DNA of 64,000 nt from Shimia sp051201625. Lineage in GTDB: Bacteria > Pseudomonadota > Alphaproteobacteria > Rhodobacterales > Rhodobacteraceae. Below are positions 34,686-43,325 of this stretch, piece by piece. The stretch lies in contig NZ_CP179203.1 of assembly GCF_051201625.1 (NCBI RefSeq), forward strand, positions 1,488,001 to 1,552,000. The letters run 5' to 3'. Both the position numbers and the translations under genes were made by a program. Within the stretch, counting starts at the first letter, position 1. The number at the start of each line of letters is the position of its first letter. The notes beneath the pieces were generated by a model. The model was given only the letters and a program-made list of their open reading frames with translations, was not told where the DNA came from and searched no databases.

Positions 34686-35438
34686 CTATTTTTCAACCGA
34701 GCGTGGTGTATAAATCAGTGGCGTGCCATCGCGATGAATGATCCGTGTTTGTGATGATCCAAGCAAGACCACCGTGCGCATATCAGCCATATCTTCCTGA
34801 ACCTCGTTGATCGGGACGATTTGAATGGTCTGATCCGAGAGCGAAATATTACGAGCAAAAATCATTGGACGGTCTTTGTCACAAATCTCCTGAAGCGTTT
34901 TTAAAGCTTTACCAAAACCATCGGGCCGAGATTTTGAACGCGGGTTATAAAAAGCCATGGCGAAATCGGCTTCTGCCGCTAACCGCAATCGTTTGTCAAT
35001 CACGGACCAGGGTTTCATGTTATCGCTTAGGTTAATGGCGCAGAAGTCATGTCCCAGAGGTGCACCACAGGCCGCCGCAGCTGCCAGCATTGCAGTTATC
35101 CCCGGCAAAATCCGGATATCGAGGTCGCGCCACGCTGGGTCGCCATAATCGACTGCCTCCAAAACAGCGGCCGCCATTGCAAAAACGCCTGGATCACCGG
35201 AAGACACTATAACGACCTGTCGCCCCTGAGACGTCATTTCCAGCGCGTGGCGTGACCGGTTGATTTCAACGCGATTATCGGAAGAGTGCAGCGCCAATCC
35301 CGGGCGCGGCTTCACTCGGGCCACATAGGGTAAATAGCCGACGATATCTGTAGCCTGATCCAGAGCGGCCTGAACTTCGGGTGTTACCAATGCGTCATCA
35401 CCGGGTCCAATCCCAACAATGGTAAGGCGGCCGCTCAT
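34686..35438 (-). CDS. cobJ: Precorrin-3B C17-methyltransferase
   Basis: Methylates C-17 with ring contraction. The 250-residue product has VGIGPGDDALVTPEVQAAL, VSSGDPGVFAMAAAV, ILPGITAMLAAAAA, GHDFCAINLSD and FYNPRSKSRPDG, diagnostic for CobJ/CbiH. The start overlaps the cobI stop in ATGA. Downstream the strand switches: cobK converges on it, so the minus-strand series is interrupted here before resuming at cobL. Confidence 0.94.
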   Translation of the reverse strand: MSGRLTIVGIGPGDDALVTPEVQAALDQATDIVGYLPYVARVKPRPGLALHSSDNRVEINRSRHALEMTSQGRQVVIVSSGDPGVFAMAAAVLEAVDYGDPAWRDLDIRILPGITAMLAAAAACGAPLGHDFCAINLSDNMKPWSVIDKRLRLAAEADFAMAFYNPRSKSRPDGFGKALKTLQEICDKDRPMIFARNISLSDQTIQIVPINEVQEDMADMRTVVLLGSSQTRIIHRDGTPLIYTPRSVEK

Positions 35439-36163
35439 GGACGTCGCCCCCGGCCGTGAACCACTATAATTGAAAAATACGGCGTGACCGTTTCGGTCAT
35501 TTCTGACAGTTTAAAAATACTTTCATTCGGCATGGTGGCAAACTGAATAATCCATGCGTCATCGTATTTATCGACGATTTTCAGCGCTCGTACGACCTTC
35601 TCAAAGTTGCGCCCTATCTTCATGACTACCAGCGCATCGGTATCACTCATGTGACGCACCAAATCTTTTTCAGGCAATGTTCCCATCAGTACGGTAAGCA
35701 CATCATCGCCCCAGGTAATTGGTGTGCCTGTGGCCGTCCATGCACCACTCATTCCAGTAATCGCGGGCACCACCTCCACATCAATCAGATGATTGAGACG
35801 GGTATAGAGATGCATGAAAGATCCGTAGAAGAACGGATCGCCCTCGCACAAAACCACAACATTCTCACCAGTTTGCGTGAGCGAACGCAGATGCACGGAC
35901 ACATTTTCGTAAAAGCCGGAAAGCATTTCATTGTAACGCGGATCAGTGACGGGGATTTCCGTAGTAACTGGGTATTCCATCGGAAATTCAATTGCGTTCG
36001 TTGGGATCAACCCGTCAACCATTTTTCGTGCCTGCCCGGTGCGGCCCTTCTTGCGGAAAAAAGCCACGTGTTTGGCTTTGCCGAGCAATCGGTGTGTCTT
36101 GACGCTCATCAGGTCCGGATCGCCTGGGCCCAGACCTAGGCCATAAAGTTTCCCGGTGCTCAT
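35435..36163 (-). CDS. cobI: Precorrin-2 C20-methyltransferase
   Basis: Methylates C-20 of precorrin-2 to give precorrin-3A. The 242-residue product has LGLGPGDPDLMSVKTHRLL, AFFRKKGRTGQAR, CEGDPFFYGSFMHLY and VVPAITGMSGAW, typical of CobI/CbiL. ITWGDDVLTVLMGTLPE matches the CobI region after the SAM site. It follows cobH by 7 bp and overlaps cobJ by ATGA. Confidence 0.94.
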   Translation of the reverse strand: MSTGKLYGLGLGPGDPDLMSVKTHRLLGKAKHVAFFRKKGRTGQARKMVDGLIPTNAIEFPMEYPVTTEIPVTDPRYNEMLSGFYENVSVHLRSLTQTGENVVVLCEGDPFFYGSFMHLYTRLNHLIDVEVVPAITGMSGAWTATGTPITWGDDVLTVLMGTLPEKDLVRHMSDTDALVVMKIGRNFEKVVRALKIVDKYDDAWIIQFATMPNESIFKLSEMTETVTPYFSIIVVHGRGRRP

Positions 36164-36170
36164 TTAGGAC

Positions 36171-36800
36171 CTATTCCTTACGACTTGCGATGGCATTGAT
36201 GGCGGCAACGGTCATGGCTGACCCACCGAGACGGCCATTTACTATCATACAGGGCACAGGTTGATCGGCCCAGAGAGCCGCCTTGCTTTCTTGAGCGCCT
36301 ACAAAACCGACTGGGCAACCAATGATAGCCGCGGGACGCGGACATTTTGGATCCTCTAGCATGTTGAGAAGATGAAATAAAGCTGTAGGTGCGTTGCCAA
36401 TGGCGACGATACTGCCACCTAAATTATCACGCCAATGCTCCAAGGCAGCGGCAGACCGGGTATTACCGATTTTGGCTGCTAGGCCATGAATTCCGTCAGT
36501 GTGGAGCGTGCAGATTACGTCATTTTCGGCAGGGAGGCGCTGACGGGTTACACCTTCACTGACCATGCGGGCATCGCAAAAGATGGGTGCGCCACCGTCC
36601 ATTGCCAGACGCGCGCTGGAAACCATTCCGGGACTGAACCTGATGTGCTTTTCGAGCCCGACCATTCCGGTTGCGTGGATCATGCGCACAACGACTTGTT
36701 CTTCGTTCTTATCAAAATTATTCAGCTTAGCTTCGCGACGAATAGTGGCAAAGCTCTCATCATAGATCGCCTGACCGTTCTTTTCATAATGATACGGCAT
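36171..36800 (-). CDS. cobH: Precorrin-8X methylmutase
   Basis: Moves the C-11 methyl to C-12, forming hydrogenobyrinic acid. The start is the ATG of MPYHYEKNGQ, which shares a base with the cobG stop (TGATG) and has GGAGAG upstream. That gives 209 residues. The catalytic His is His42 in VRMIHATG. FCDARMVSEGV, IGNAPTALFHLL and GCPVGFVGAQESKAAL are all present, so the enzyme looks intact. Confidence 0.95.
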   Translation of the reverse strand: MPYHYEKNGQAIYDESFATIRREAKLNNFDKNEEQVVVRMIHATGMVGLEKHIRFSPGMVSSARLAMDGGAPIFCDARMVSEGVTRQRLPAENDVICTLHTDGIHGLAAKIGNTRSAAALEHWRDNLGGSIVAIGNAPTALFHLLNMLEDPKCPRPAAIIGCPVGFVGAQESKAALWADQPVPCMIVNGRLGGSAMTVAAINAIASRKE

Positions 36801-37933
36801 CAATTCTCTCCAATGCAATCTTTCAGGGTGCCGGGCATCATGCCAGTCTGAACTGGCTCATCCCACGGCGCGCCGTCGTGGACAAGATCGAAAGTGCCTG
36901 CATTGCCAACGAGCGTTACCGCGCACCTGCGGGGTCGCGCGCAGCCTTTGGCGCAACCTGAAACGTGGAGGTCGCGTTTTACGAAAGGCGCAAGTTCCCT
37001 TGCGAGCCCTCGTGTTTTTACTGTTGCAGTTTCGCATAATGGTGCACCGGGGCATGCATCTACACGCAAAAGAGGATCCGCGACCCCTGTAATGAAATCC
37101 GTTGTATCGGTCAGATCCGCACCCTCAAAAATGAACAGACGCCACGGCGTGATCCGCATTGCATTTGCACCGGTCGAAGAGATCAAGTTTGATAAGCGGC
37201 TTGCTTCAATTTTGCCGAACGCGGCGCCGTAAACCGCCCCCAATTCATGCATACCCGGAGTGAGTTCCGAAGCTGGGGCGGCGCGGAGCGTGCCTTGCCA
37301 TTGCACCGGCAAAACCTTTTTAGCCGTCAATGGCGCCATGCGCTTCAGCGTATCGGTTCGATTTTCATTGAACCAATGCGCCATCTCGATCAGTGCATTG
37401 ATTGCCTCGTCCTCGGCTACGATGTGGCCACGGGTCATGCCATCGGCGCGCACCAGCAGTTCTCCGCTTGGTGTGCGTTCAAGTCGAAAATCTGCGGAAT
37501 CATTTAAAAACATAGGCGCGGTGCCTGTGTCGATAGCAAAACCCACTTTGGGTGGTAATTTGGGCATTTCACACAATCGCGCGGTTAAAGCCTGCGCTAA
37601 TCTGTGTGTCAAATCGCCTTTTTTCCAAAATGGCGAGATCAGAAAGTTACGACGGCTTTCTAAAGCTGGATCGTCCGGGACTAAATCTAGACTGTTGAGC
37701 CTTTGTAACAATGCATTATGGTTTTGCTTCTGAACTCCCCGGATTTGCAAATTTGCCCGACTCGTCAAATCTATGATGCCCGAACCAAAGTCTTGCGCCG
37801 CGGCACATATTCCGAGCACCTGGGACTGTTCTAAACGTGCGAGAACTGGGCGCACCCGAACCACCAATCCATCGCCAGACATCATCGGGTGGTAGGCGCC
37901 CGGGCACCAACCCTTGGCATTTGGCCGGGTCAT
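36800..37933 (-). CDS. cobG: Precorrin-3B synthase
   Basis: An oxygen-dependent, iron-sulfur monooxygenase that hydroxylates precorrin-3A and marks the aerobic pathway. The start is the ATG in the ATGA overlap with cobN, giving 377 residues. It has the nitrite/sulfite-reductase-like fold: RPNAKGWCPGAYHPMMSGDG, DLTSRANLQIRGV, and cluster cysteines in CPGAPLC and SGCAKGCARPRRC. Confidence 0.93.
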   Translation of the reverse strand: MTRPNAKGWCPGAYHPMMSGDGLVVRVRPVLARLEQSQVLGICAAAQDFGSGIIDLTSRANLQIRGVQKQNHNALLQRLNSLDLVPDDPALESRRNFLISPFWKKGDLTHRLAQALTARLCEMPKLPPKVGFAIDTGTAPMFLNDSADFRLERTPSGELLVRADGMTRGHIVAEDEAINALIEMAHWFNENRTDTLKRMAPLTAKKVLPVQWQGTLRAAPASELTPGMHELGAVYGAAFGKIEASRLSNLISSTGANAMRITPWRLFIFEGADLTDTTDFITGVADPLLRVDACPGAPLCETATVKTRGLARELAPFVKRDLHVSGCAKGCARPRRCAVTLVGNAGTFDLVHDGAPWDEPVQTGMMPGTLKDCIGEN

Positions 37934-40900
37934 GCCGAGCTCTCCAGATCGACCAATATCGAATTGCGGCGTGAGCGCCAAAGTCCGGCAGCGTGCAAGG
38001 TGGTAAATTTATTACGCATTGCGGCAAGAGCCAATGGGTTCATCTCTTCGAGAAATGCAACGACTTCTGCATTGCCTAACGTTGCGTCATGGTATGCGTC
38101 AAACAAGTGTGGAGAGACCGCGCCGGCTAGATGAGCAAATACGGCCATGTGATCCAGCGTTGCTGCTATCTCCGCCCCACCACGAAAGCCGTGCCGCATC
38201 ATGCCTGCCAGCCAATCTGAATTTGTTGCGCGAGCATGCACTACGCGAGCTATTTCTTCTGGCAAAGACCGAGCTCTCGGTTTGCTGGGATTGGTATTGT
38301 CAACGTGATATTGCGCTGCCTGTTTCCCTCCGACGGTTCTTTGCGCTGCCGCAAATCCGGCTTCGTGGGCGGCATAATCGCTAGCAAGCAGTAAATCTGT
38401 TTCAGGCATATCCTGTAAATGTACGAAACTGTCGGCGGCCGCGATACGCGCGATAATCCCGTCTTTGTCCCGTACCGGCACCTCGCGATCCAAAGCAAAA
38501 GACGATGCGGCGATCCAGGCCTCACCAGCATTTTGGCGGCCATCTTCGGTGTAATCCTCGAGGCTATGCCCCATGCCCAGCCCATAGCTACCTGGTGCTG
38601 GACCGTATACGCGTGGAGCTGTGACACGACCGGTAAAAGGGTTCCATTCTGTGGCCTCGTCTCTGCAAGCTAGTGCCTTGACTGCTTGCGTAAACAGCGA
38701 CGACAAGGTTGGAAATACGTCGCGAAATAGGCCCGAAACCCTCAAGGTCACATCAATTCGGGGCCTTTCAAGTAAAGTGATGGGCAGAATTTCAACGCCT
38801 GAGACCCTCTCGCTCCCGTCATCCCAAACGGGCTTTGCACCAAGCAGATGTAGCGCCATTGCGAATTCTTCACCGGCTGTGCGCATCGTAGCAGACCCCC
38901 AAAGATCAACAATAAGCGTCTTTGGGAAATCACCCTCATCCTGCAAATGCCGTCGCACCAGTTCGTCGGCTAGATTTACTCCTTGGGTGTAAGCTGCGCG
39001 TGTTGGAACCGAGCGGGGATCGGTGGTGAACAGGTTGCGCCCGGTTGGCAATACGTCCGTGCGCCCGCGATAGGGCGAACCTGATGGTCCGGCAGCAATG
39101 CGACGCCCGGCCAACGCATCTTGCAATGCGGTTCGTTCGGCACTGGCTGATGGGGCCGCATCAAATCTGCCATTTACTTCAGGTTCGCGTCCAAAAACAT
39201 GTAGCCCGTCACCAAACTGGCTTTCTTTTATGTCGCAGACAAAGGTATCGATCCGAGTGATAGTTTCGGTCAGAGACGTGGCGGTTTCCAGCCCTAGTTC
39301 GTGGTCTATGCCGAGTGCTCGGGCTTCGTCGTGAATGTCTGATTGCAAGCGATCGCGTCGTTTTGGGTCTAACCCATCAGCATTAGAAAATTCATCCAGA
39401 AGATTTTCCAGTCTGGAAAACCGCTCTGGCGTTGCGCTGATCCGCAAAGGTGGTGGGATGTGTCCTAGGGTGAGTGCGCCAATACGGCGTTTGGCTTGCG
39501 CGGCTTCGCCCGGGTCATTGACAATGAACGGGTAGATCACCGGTAGATCTCCGATCAGTGCCTCGGGCCAACAAGTATCAGACAGCGCCACAGATTTGCC
39601 TGGCAACCACTCCAACGTACCATGTGCACCGACATGAACTAGCGCGTCAACTCTATGCTCAAGACGCAGCCAAAGGTAAAACGCGACGTATGCATGGCGC
39701 GGCGTGCGCGATAGATCGTGATACGCGTCATCACGGGTCTCGGGAGTGCCGCGTTCCGGTTGCAATGCAACTAGTACATTGCCCTTAACGGTGGCCGCAA
39801 AAAGGAACGCCCCGTCGCACAATAATGGATCGTCCTCCGGGGCTCCCCAAGTATCTGACAGGTCTTCGCACAGAGATTGTGGTAGGGTACCCAGCGCTTC
39901 CTTGTAAGCATCAAGCTTCCAGCGAACATGCTGAGTCAACAACGTGTTGCTTAATTCAAAAACCCGATCGTCACCTTCGACATCATGTCCAGTTTTGTAC
40001 CCAGCGGTTGCTAAATCTGCAAGCATTGCCTCGACACTGGCCAAGGGATCCAGTCCAACAGCATGGGCCATGTTCCAGCTGCGGCCCGGATATGTAGACA
40101 ATACGAAAGCTAGTCTCTTTTCGGCTTCGGGCGTTCTGGCCAATTTGATCCAACTTTGAACTTGATCTGCAATTGCGCGAATTCGCGCATGGTGTGGCTG
40201 ATGCGCCACCTGAGAAAACTCCAATTCCTCGTCCCTTGCACTGGCTTCCTTAAAGGAGGCTACGCCGGCAAACAGCCGTCCGTCGACTTCTGGTAGGACG
40301 ACATGCATCGCTAGGTCAGCCGGAGAAAGGCCGCGCTCTGTCTTGGACCATGCACGCTGTGTTGCTGTCGCCAGCGCCACCTGAAACACGGGTGCGCTAG
40401 ATGTATCCAGAGGTGAGACACCGTCATGACCTTTGCCAGAAAACGCAGTTGCATTTACAATGGCTGCGGGTTCGAGGGCAGCAAGATGAAGGGATAAAAA
40501 CGTGCGCGCACAAGGTGCCTTGAGAGAAGGTGAAAACAGACCAATTACGTCAAAGCCACGGCCGCGAAATTCCCTAAATAACGTGACAATCGGCGCAGTG
40601 TCAGCGGCGGTCAAGTAGGCGCGATAAAACGTGACTGCTATTAGTGGCTTCGAGGTATCTCGGATCGCATGCGCATCGCACACCCCAGTTTCTGGAGTCC
40701 ATGCTCCTTGGTCTGGTAGGGTTTTTCTACCGGGCACCGGATTTGCATACAGGCCTGCAGCAAGTGCTAGCTGAGCAAGAGCAGCATGTGCCGCGACGGC
40801 GCCGCCAGTATTGCACAAATCAGTCAGGCGGTGAAGGGTTGAAACTGGTAGTGTCGATACATCGTCCAACCGACGATCTGGGCGTCCATCTGCGGGTAAC

Positions 40901-41238
40901 GCGGCCAGAGCGATACTCTTAGCGCGGCACAGCGCTTCGATCTGCTGCATACCGTAGGGCCAATAAGACAGCCCACCAATCAGGCGGATAAGGATCGCTC
41001 GCGCGCCAGTCAGAGTTTGCTCGATATAGGTATCAACCGACAGAGGGTGCTTAAGGTTCGCAATATTGGCCAGCCGCAGGGTTGGAAGATCACCTTTACC
41101 CCGATGCCACCCAGCAGCAAAGGCTCCAAGGTCAGAATCTGAAAACGACAGCACTACTAGATCTGCAGGACGCTGGCCGAGATCTGTGGGGGTTTCAGTT
41201 TCCTCTAACCCGTGACTTTCACGAAAAATGACATGCAT
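37930..41238 (-). CDS. cobN: Cobaltochelatase, CobN subunit
   Basis: Large subunit of the ATP-dependent cobalt chelatase that inserts Co(II) into hydrogenobyrinic acid a,c-diamide together with CobS and CobT. The 1102-residue product is shorter than the roughly 1275-residue Pseudomonas denitrificans protein but reaches both family ends. VHVGAHGTLEWLPGKSVAL, YPFIVNDPGEAAQAKRRIGA and VDLWGSATMRTAGEEFAMAL are present, with the C-terminal ANPLALAAMRNKF-type segment. The difference seems to lie in the N-terminal third. cobS and cobT are not in the window. It lies 6 bp after cobW. Confidence 0.93.
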   Translation of the reverse strand: MHVIFRESHGLEETETPTDLGQRPADLVVLSFSDSDLGAFAAGWHRGKGDLPTLRLANIANLKHPLSVDTYIEQTLTGARAILIRLIGGLSYWPYGMQQIEALCRAKSIALAALPADGRPDRRLDDVSTLPVSTLHRLTDLCNTGGAVAAHAALAQLALAAGLYANPVPGRKTLPDQGAWTPETGVCDAHAIRDTSKPLIAVTFYRAYLTAADTAPIVTLFREFRGRGFDVIGLFSPSLKAPCARTFLSLHLAALEPAAIVNATAFSGKGHDGVSPLDTSSAPVFQVALATATQRAWSKTERGLSPADLAMHVVLPEVDGRLFAGVASFKEASARDEELEFSQVAHQPHHARIRAIADQVQSWIKLARTPEAEKRLAFVLSTYPGRSWNMAHAVGLDPLASVEAMLADLATAGYKTGHDVEGDDRVFELSNTLLTQHVRWKLDAYKEALGTLPQSLCEDLSDTWGAPEDDPLLCDGAFLFAATVKGNVLVALQPERGTPETRDDAYHDLSRTPRHAYVAFYLWLRLEHRVDALVHVGAHGTLEWLPGKSVALSDTCWPEALIGDLPVIYPFIVNDPGEAAQAKRRIGALTLGHIPPPLRISATPERFSRLENLLDEFSNADGLDPKRRDRLQSDIHDEARALGIDHELGLETATSLTETITRIDTFVCDIKESQFGDGLHVFGREPEVNGRFDAAPSASAERTALQDALAGRRIAAGPSGSPYRGRTDVLPTGRNLFTTDPRSVPTRAAYTQGVNLADELVRRHLQDEGDFPKTLIVDLWGSATMRTAGEEFAMALHLLGAKPVWDDGSERVSGVEILPITLLERPRIDVTLRVSGLFRDVFPTLSSLFTQAVKALACRDEATEWNPFTGRVTAPRVYGPAPGSYGLGMGHSLEDYTEDGRQNAGEAWIAASSFALDREVPVRDKDGIIARIAAADSFVHLQDMPETDLLLASDYAAHEAGFAAAQRTVGGKQAAQYHVDNTNPSKPRARSLPEEIARVVHARATNSDWLAGMMRHGFRGGAEIAATLDHMAVFAHLAGAVSPHLFDAYHDATLGNAEVVAFLEEMNPLALAAMRNKFTTLHAAGLWRSRRNSILVDLESSA

Positions 41239-41244
41239 CCGTAA

Positions 41245-42282
41245 TCAATCGACCAGCGCAGAGCGGATCGCCTCTTTGTTTACATGATCATGTTCGGCGA
41301 TCACTACCAAGCGTCCGCGCCGTTTCTCCGCGTCCCTCCATGGACGATCGTATTGGTAGCGTACTCTTGTACCTACTGCCTGAACCAGAAGACGCATCGG
41401 TTTGCCCGTGACTGCAGCATAGCCCTTAACCCGTAAAATGTTCTGATGTTTGGCTAATCGCTCAATTTTGTCGGCAAAACTGGCAGGGTCGGATTGTTCT
41501 GGAACGTCAATGACCACACTTTCAAAATCGTCATGTTCGTGATCGTCAGACCCGTCGTGATGGCTCGGACGATTGTCCATATCATCTTCGGCTGCTGCTC
41601 CCAGACCTAAGATTAATCGTGCATCGACTTCACCCTCGGCCACTTCCACAATAGGAAGTGCACGCGGTGCTTGGCGTAGAACAATTGCCTTGGCTTTGGC
41701 GACACCATCGGCTCCTGCTAGATCCGGCTTGGTTAGAAGCACGATGTCCGCGCAGGAAACTTGATCCTCAAACACTTCGCTCAGCGGGGTTTCATGATCT
41801 AAGCTATCATCAGCCTCGCGCTGGGCATCGACAGCGGCAATGTCGGGCGCAAATCGGCCATCAGCCACTGCTTCGGCATCAGCAAGCGCAATCACGCCGT
41901 CAACTGTTATTTTGGAGCGGATTTCTGGCCAATCAAATGCCTTGAGCAAAGGTTTTGGCAATGCTAGCCCGGAGGTTTCAATTACAATGTGTTCAGGTCG
42001 TGGCTCCAACGCCATCAACGCTTCAATCGTGGGAATGAAATCATCCGCAACGGTGCAGCAGATACAGCCGTTGGCCAGCTCCATAATGTTCTCTTCTGGG
42101 CAATTCGGAATCGCACAGGATTTTAGGATGTCACCATCTACGCCCACATCACCAAATTCATTGACCACGACCGCCAGACGTTTACCCTGTGGGTTCTGCA
42201 TCAAATTGCGGATCAATGTGGTTTTGCCAGCGCCAAGAAAACCGGTGATCACGGTAACGGGAAGTTTTTCAAGATTATTCAT
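41245..42282 (-). CDS. cobW: Cobalamin biosynthesis GTPase CobW
   Basis: A COG0523 metallochaperone GTPase proposed to supply cobalt for the chelatase. The start is the ATG in ATGAATAA, overlapping the upstream gene, giving 345 residues. The longer frame to 42393 runs inside that gene. It has Walker A TGFLGAGKTTLIRNL, the metal-binding CxCC in NGCICCTVADD, VIETSGLALPKPLL, and TKPD. A histidine/aspartate-rich loop (SHHDGSDDHEHDDFE) near residue 255 may bind metal. Confidence 0.94.
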   Translation of the reverse strand: MNNLEKLPVTVITGFLGAGKTTLIRNLMQNPQGKRLAVVVNEFGDVGVDGDILKSCAIPNCPEENIMELANGCICCTVADDFIPTIEALMALEPRPEHIVIETSGLALPKPLLKAFDWPEIRSKITVDGVIALADAEAVADGRFAPDIAAVDAQREADDSLDHETPLSEVFEDQVSCADIVLLTKPDLAGADGVAKAKAIVLRQAPRALPIVEVAEGEVDARLILGLGAAAEDDMDNRPSHHDGSDDHEHDDFESVVIDVPEQSDPASFADKIERLAKHQNILRVKGYAAVTGKPMRLLVQAVGTRVRYQYDRPWRDAEKRRGRLVVIAEHDHVNKEAIRSALVD

Positions 42283-42661
42283 TAGATGGCTCCAGTGGGG
42301 GAATGCGTGCGATGCAGTTTTTACGAAAGTGGATAGATCGTTCGCGCCAAGGAACCAGTCCATCGGCGGTAGCAGCGTATTTATTGACCCCATCCGCGAC
42401 TAACTCAACATCGCTTGCGCCAGAAAACTGGCCATAGACATATGTCCAGCGGCCTCCGCCACCGCGCAGAGTTATGGAACAGCCGCGGTCACAGTTGGAG
42501 AAACATTCAACTGGTGTCAAAGTCACGTTTGTCGGCAGGTTGGTGGCCTGCAGAGCCTCAAATAATTGCGTACCGGGGCGTGGACCTTCCACATCCGGGG
42601 GCTGACCTGCCCGACAGGTGGTGCACACCATAAGTTCGACAGGCGCAGTTGCGTTGGCCAT
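42275..42661 (-). CDS. DUF1636 family putative metal/iron-sulfur protein
   Basis: First gene behind the cobalamin riboswitch. The 128-residue product starts at the ATG of MANATAPVEL, with AAAGGGAT upstream. Cysteines are arranged as CTTC near the N terminus and as C-x3-C-x3-C in VECFSNCDRGCSITL, reminiscent of thioredoxin-like [2Fe-2S] ferredoxins. DUF1636 genes are regularly found beside cobW. The role is unknown, but cobalt handling or an electron-transfer step is a reasonable inference. It overlaps cobW by eight bases. Confidence 0.85.
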   Translation of the reverse strand: MANATAPVELMVCTTCRAGQPPDVEGPRPGTQLFEALQATNLPTNVTLTPVECFSNCDRGCSITLRGGGGRWTYVYGQFSGASDVELVADGVNKYAATADGLVPWRERSIHFRKNCIARIPPLEPSNE

Positions 42662-42677
42662 GTCACATCCCTTTGTG

Positions 42678-42730
42678 GGACGGGGAAAGCGGGAAGCCAA
42701 TTGACAGCCCGACACCGAAGCACCCCGTCC
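42678..42730 (-). promoter_or_regulatory. Expression-platform stem of the cobalamin riboswitch
   Basis: In the minus-strand RNA GGACGGGG (complement of 42723-42730) can pair perfectly with CCCCGTCC (complement of 42678-42685). The 3' arm ends a few bases before the AAAGGGAT ribosome site of the DUF1636 gene. No T-run follows, so control of translation initiation rather than termination is the likelier mode. Confidence 0.5.
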
Positions 42731-42745
42731 GGTTACGTCATCTCG

Positions 42746-42928
42746 TCGCTGGCAGGTCTCCCGGCTTGCGGATTCTGGCTTTCGCCTGCGGTCACCCTGC
42801 CTTCCCGGTTGTCCAGTGGCAGCGGGTGACCTTTCCGGTCACGGTCGCGGGGGCGGCTGCGCTTCAGAGACTGTCTAGCTTCCGTATCGCATTCCCTATT
42901 CACCTGTTCGAGAACAAGCACCAGCATG
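42746..42928 (-). promoter_or_regulatory. Cobalamin (AdoCbl) riboswitch
   Basis: The minus strand carries the B12-box form GCCGGGAGACCTGCCAGC (complement of 42748-42765), preceded by AAGCCAGAATCC. Further upstream are GGGAATGCGATACGG and CCGCCCCCGCGACCGT, the characteristic core of the class-I cobalamin aptamer. A GGTGCTTGTTC closing strand occurs near 42923. It lies 85 bp upstream of the DUF1636-cobW-cobN operon and should repress it when adenosylcobalamin is plentiful. Confidence 0.93.
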
Positions 42929-42930
42929 TT

Positions 42931-42960
42931 TAAGTGAGGCAGGCACCCTGCCTTTGTCAA
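42931..42960 (-). promoter_or_regulatory. Promoter candidate with palindromic spacer for the riboswitch operon
   Basis: TTGACA (complement of 42955-42960) is a perfect -35 element. CACTTA (complement of 42931-42936) follows 18 bases later as a weak -10. The spacer contains a perfect inverted repeat, AGGCAGG-GTG-CCTGCCT on the minus strand (42937-42953). The promoter sits just upstream of the aptamer, as expected. Confidence 0.5.
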
Positions 42961-43325
42961 GCATCAGACTGGCCTTTGGTTAATGCGGTGCTCAGTTCCG
43001 ACCCGGTTTGGTCCAAAACCGGCCTTTGTGGGTGGTTAGCCTGTCTTGAGAGTTCTTTGTTTCTGGTCGGCCACGCGGCACTCAATGGATTTTAAAGGCG
43101 TGTGCGAATCTTACTAGGAAGTTTAGTACGGTCATCGCGCGACGTTGGTAAGGATTTCAATCGAAGTCGAGTGCTGCGCTTGATCAATACCGACAGTTGC
43201 GTCGTTCAATGGTACAGATCTCTGCCACCAAATTTGCAAACCCGTCAGCAGGCGTCGCGACCGCCTTGCGTCCACCCCCGGCCTATGTTTGTGTGACCCA
43301 GAAACAAGACCCCCAAGAGGCCTCT
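42961..43325. other. Divergent leader between the two cob units
   Basis: This is the upstream region of cobO. I looked for a second B12 box on the plus strand and found none. It holds a hairpin CCGGTTT (43003-43009)/AAACCGG (43016-43022) and a repeated GGCCTTTG at 42971 and 43021. Promoter elements for cobO could not be identified with confidence. A frame open from 43197 runs into cobO but lacks a ribosome site. Confidence 0.4.

Noticed and set aside
42961..43325. Second cobalamin riboswitch ahead of cobO
   Set aside because: No B12 box or aptamer core could be found on the plus strand.
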